Source: an uncultured bacterium (GTDB lineage Bacteria; Bacillota; Clostridia; Lachnospirales; Lachnospiraceae). From it: DNA of 6,272 nucleotides. Below are positions 5,746 to 6,272 of this stretch, piece after piece. The DNA lies in assembly GCA_937916345.1 (NCBI GenBank), contig CALFUE010000027.1:1-6272 (forward strand), given 5' to 3'. The notes under the pieces are model-generated. The model searched no databases. It was not told the origin of the DNA and worked only from the letters and a program-made list of their open reading frames with translations. The translations under genes were made by a program, and so were the position numbers. Numbering within the stretch: the first letter of the stretch is position 1; every line of letters starts with the position of its first letter.

Positions 5746-6272
5746 TTATTGTAATCTGTAAACAGAGGAAGCGTGGGGCGCGAGGTGTGTTTCTATTACA
5801 TCCGCGCTTCTTTTTTTGCCGCTCCAGAGGTCCGTGATCTCTAAACTCTCGTAAATCTCCATATCCGTGAGGGGGACGCTCACATCGGCCTCCTCTTCTC
5901 CTATGTTAAATACGCCTGCGTAAAAGCCGCCAAGACTGCGGGACGATACCCAGAGCACCAGCTCGGTGCCGTCTGTCTCCCTGCGCCATACCTGGTGAGC
6001 GTGACGGCCGTATTTGTTCATCTCTATGACATTGACGTTTGACAGGAGCATCAGGGAAAAGTCGTCCAGCTTGGTCAGCTCTCCGCCGATCATGAGGGGT
6101 GATCTGAATATGCACCACAGATTGATCATGGTAGTGAGCTCGATCCCGGTGAAGTTCGTCCAGTCAGAGGGATTGGTGTTCTGGCGGAGAGCTCCGATGG
6201 GCAGCATATCCGCATCGGGCCAGTGCCCCGCGCCCACATCTCCTGACCAGACCTTGCAGCGCTCAAACATAT
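5746..6272 (-). CDS. GH27 alpha-galactosidase-like glycoside hydrolase, C-terminal part
   Basis: The visible 175 codons are the C-terminal part of a family 27 glycoside hydrolase, which cleaves terminal alpha-linked galactose or related sugars from oligosaccharides. The segment GHWPDADMLPIG, close to the cut edge, is a strong GH27 signature equivalent to GGWNDPDML in human alpha-galactosidase A. LWCIFRSPLMIGGEL is the typical last barrel strand and helix. From about HAHQVWRRE to the end is the C-terminal beta-sandwich, ending in SSVYRLQ and TAA (5748-5746). Both catalytic aspartates of the family lie upstream of the cut and cannot be checked. The ATG at 6270-6268 is very probably internal. 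No signal peptide can be judged. Only 2 nt separate its stop from the stop of the convergent deacetylase gene. Alpha-galactosidase is the default call, but other GH27 or related specificities are possible. Confidence 0.85.
   Translation of the reverse strand, partial: MFERCKVWSGDVGAGHWPDADMLPIGALRQNTNPSDWTNFTGIELTTMINLWCIFRSPLMIGGELTKLDDFSLMLLSNVNVIEMNKYGRHAHQVWRRETDGTELVLWVSSRSLGGFYAGVFNIGEEEADVSVPLTDMEIYESLEITDLWSGKKRSADVIETHLAPHASSVYRLQ
5768..5817 (+). terminator. Intrinsic terminator of the transporter-methyltransferase-deacetylase operon
   Basis: GAAGCGTGGG (5768-5777) pairs with TCCGCGCTTC (5801-5810) as a 10-bp stem with two G-U wobbles and a 23-nt loop, directly followed by seven T (5811-5817). 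It begins 24 nt after the deacetylase stop codon. It works only on the plus strand, since the minus strand has no T-run after the stem. It lies entirely inside the coding region of the convergent GH27 gene. Confidence 0.8.

Overview
The window looks like chromosomal DNA from a Clostridia-type Firmicute, most plausibly a gut or rumen Lachnospiraceae-like organism. This is inferred from strong GGAGG-type ribosome binding sites, consensus sigma-A-like promoters (TTGACA with a 17-nt spacer), a tRNA without an encoded CCA, and protein families common in that group. No marker in the window fixes the species. Base composition looks even throughout and no mobile element is visible.

Layout. (1) 20-1567, plus strand: a complete two-domain ABC ATPase of the oligopeptide/dipeptide/nickel uptake type (DppD and DppF halves fused), probably the last gene of an import operon whose permease and binding-protein genes would lie upstream of the window. 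(2) 1570-1724: a tRNA-Pro(CGG) gene with its own near-consensus promoter, starting 2 nt after the ABC stop codon. (3) 1725-1926: a non-coding spacer with T-rich tracts, an imperfect inverted repeat and a good promoter. (4) 1927-5743, plus strand: a tight three-gene operon. It encodes an ion-transporter-superfamily (ArsB/NhaD/SLC13-like) permease, a class I SAM-dependent methyltransferase related to RlmI/RlmK, and a membrane-anchored polysaccharide-deacetylase-like protein. The genes are 3 nt apart, then overlap by 11 nt. The operon ends at a strong intrinsic terminator (5768-5817). (5) 5746-6272, minus strand: the C-terminal part of a GH27 alpha-galactosidase-like glycoside hydrolase, running off the window end.

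The genes do not form one obvious pathway. The ABC ATPase would power peptide or metal uptake. The operon combines an inner-membrane ion or organic-anion transporter, an RNA-modification-type enzyme and an extracellular cell-envelope enzyme, and probably reflects housekeeping co-transcription. The GH27 gene is a separate carbohydrate-utilisation gene that converges on the operon.

I found no convincing undescribed system. The points most worth a second look are the plus-strand terminator embedded inside the 3' coding region of the convergent GH27 gene, a shortened second nucleotide-binding domain in the ABC protein, and altered catalytic motifs in the deacetylase-like protein.
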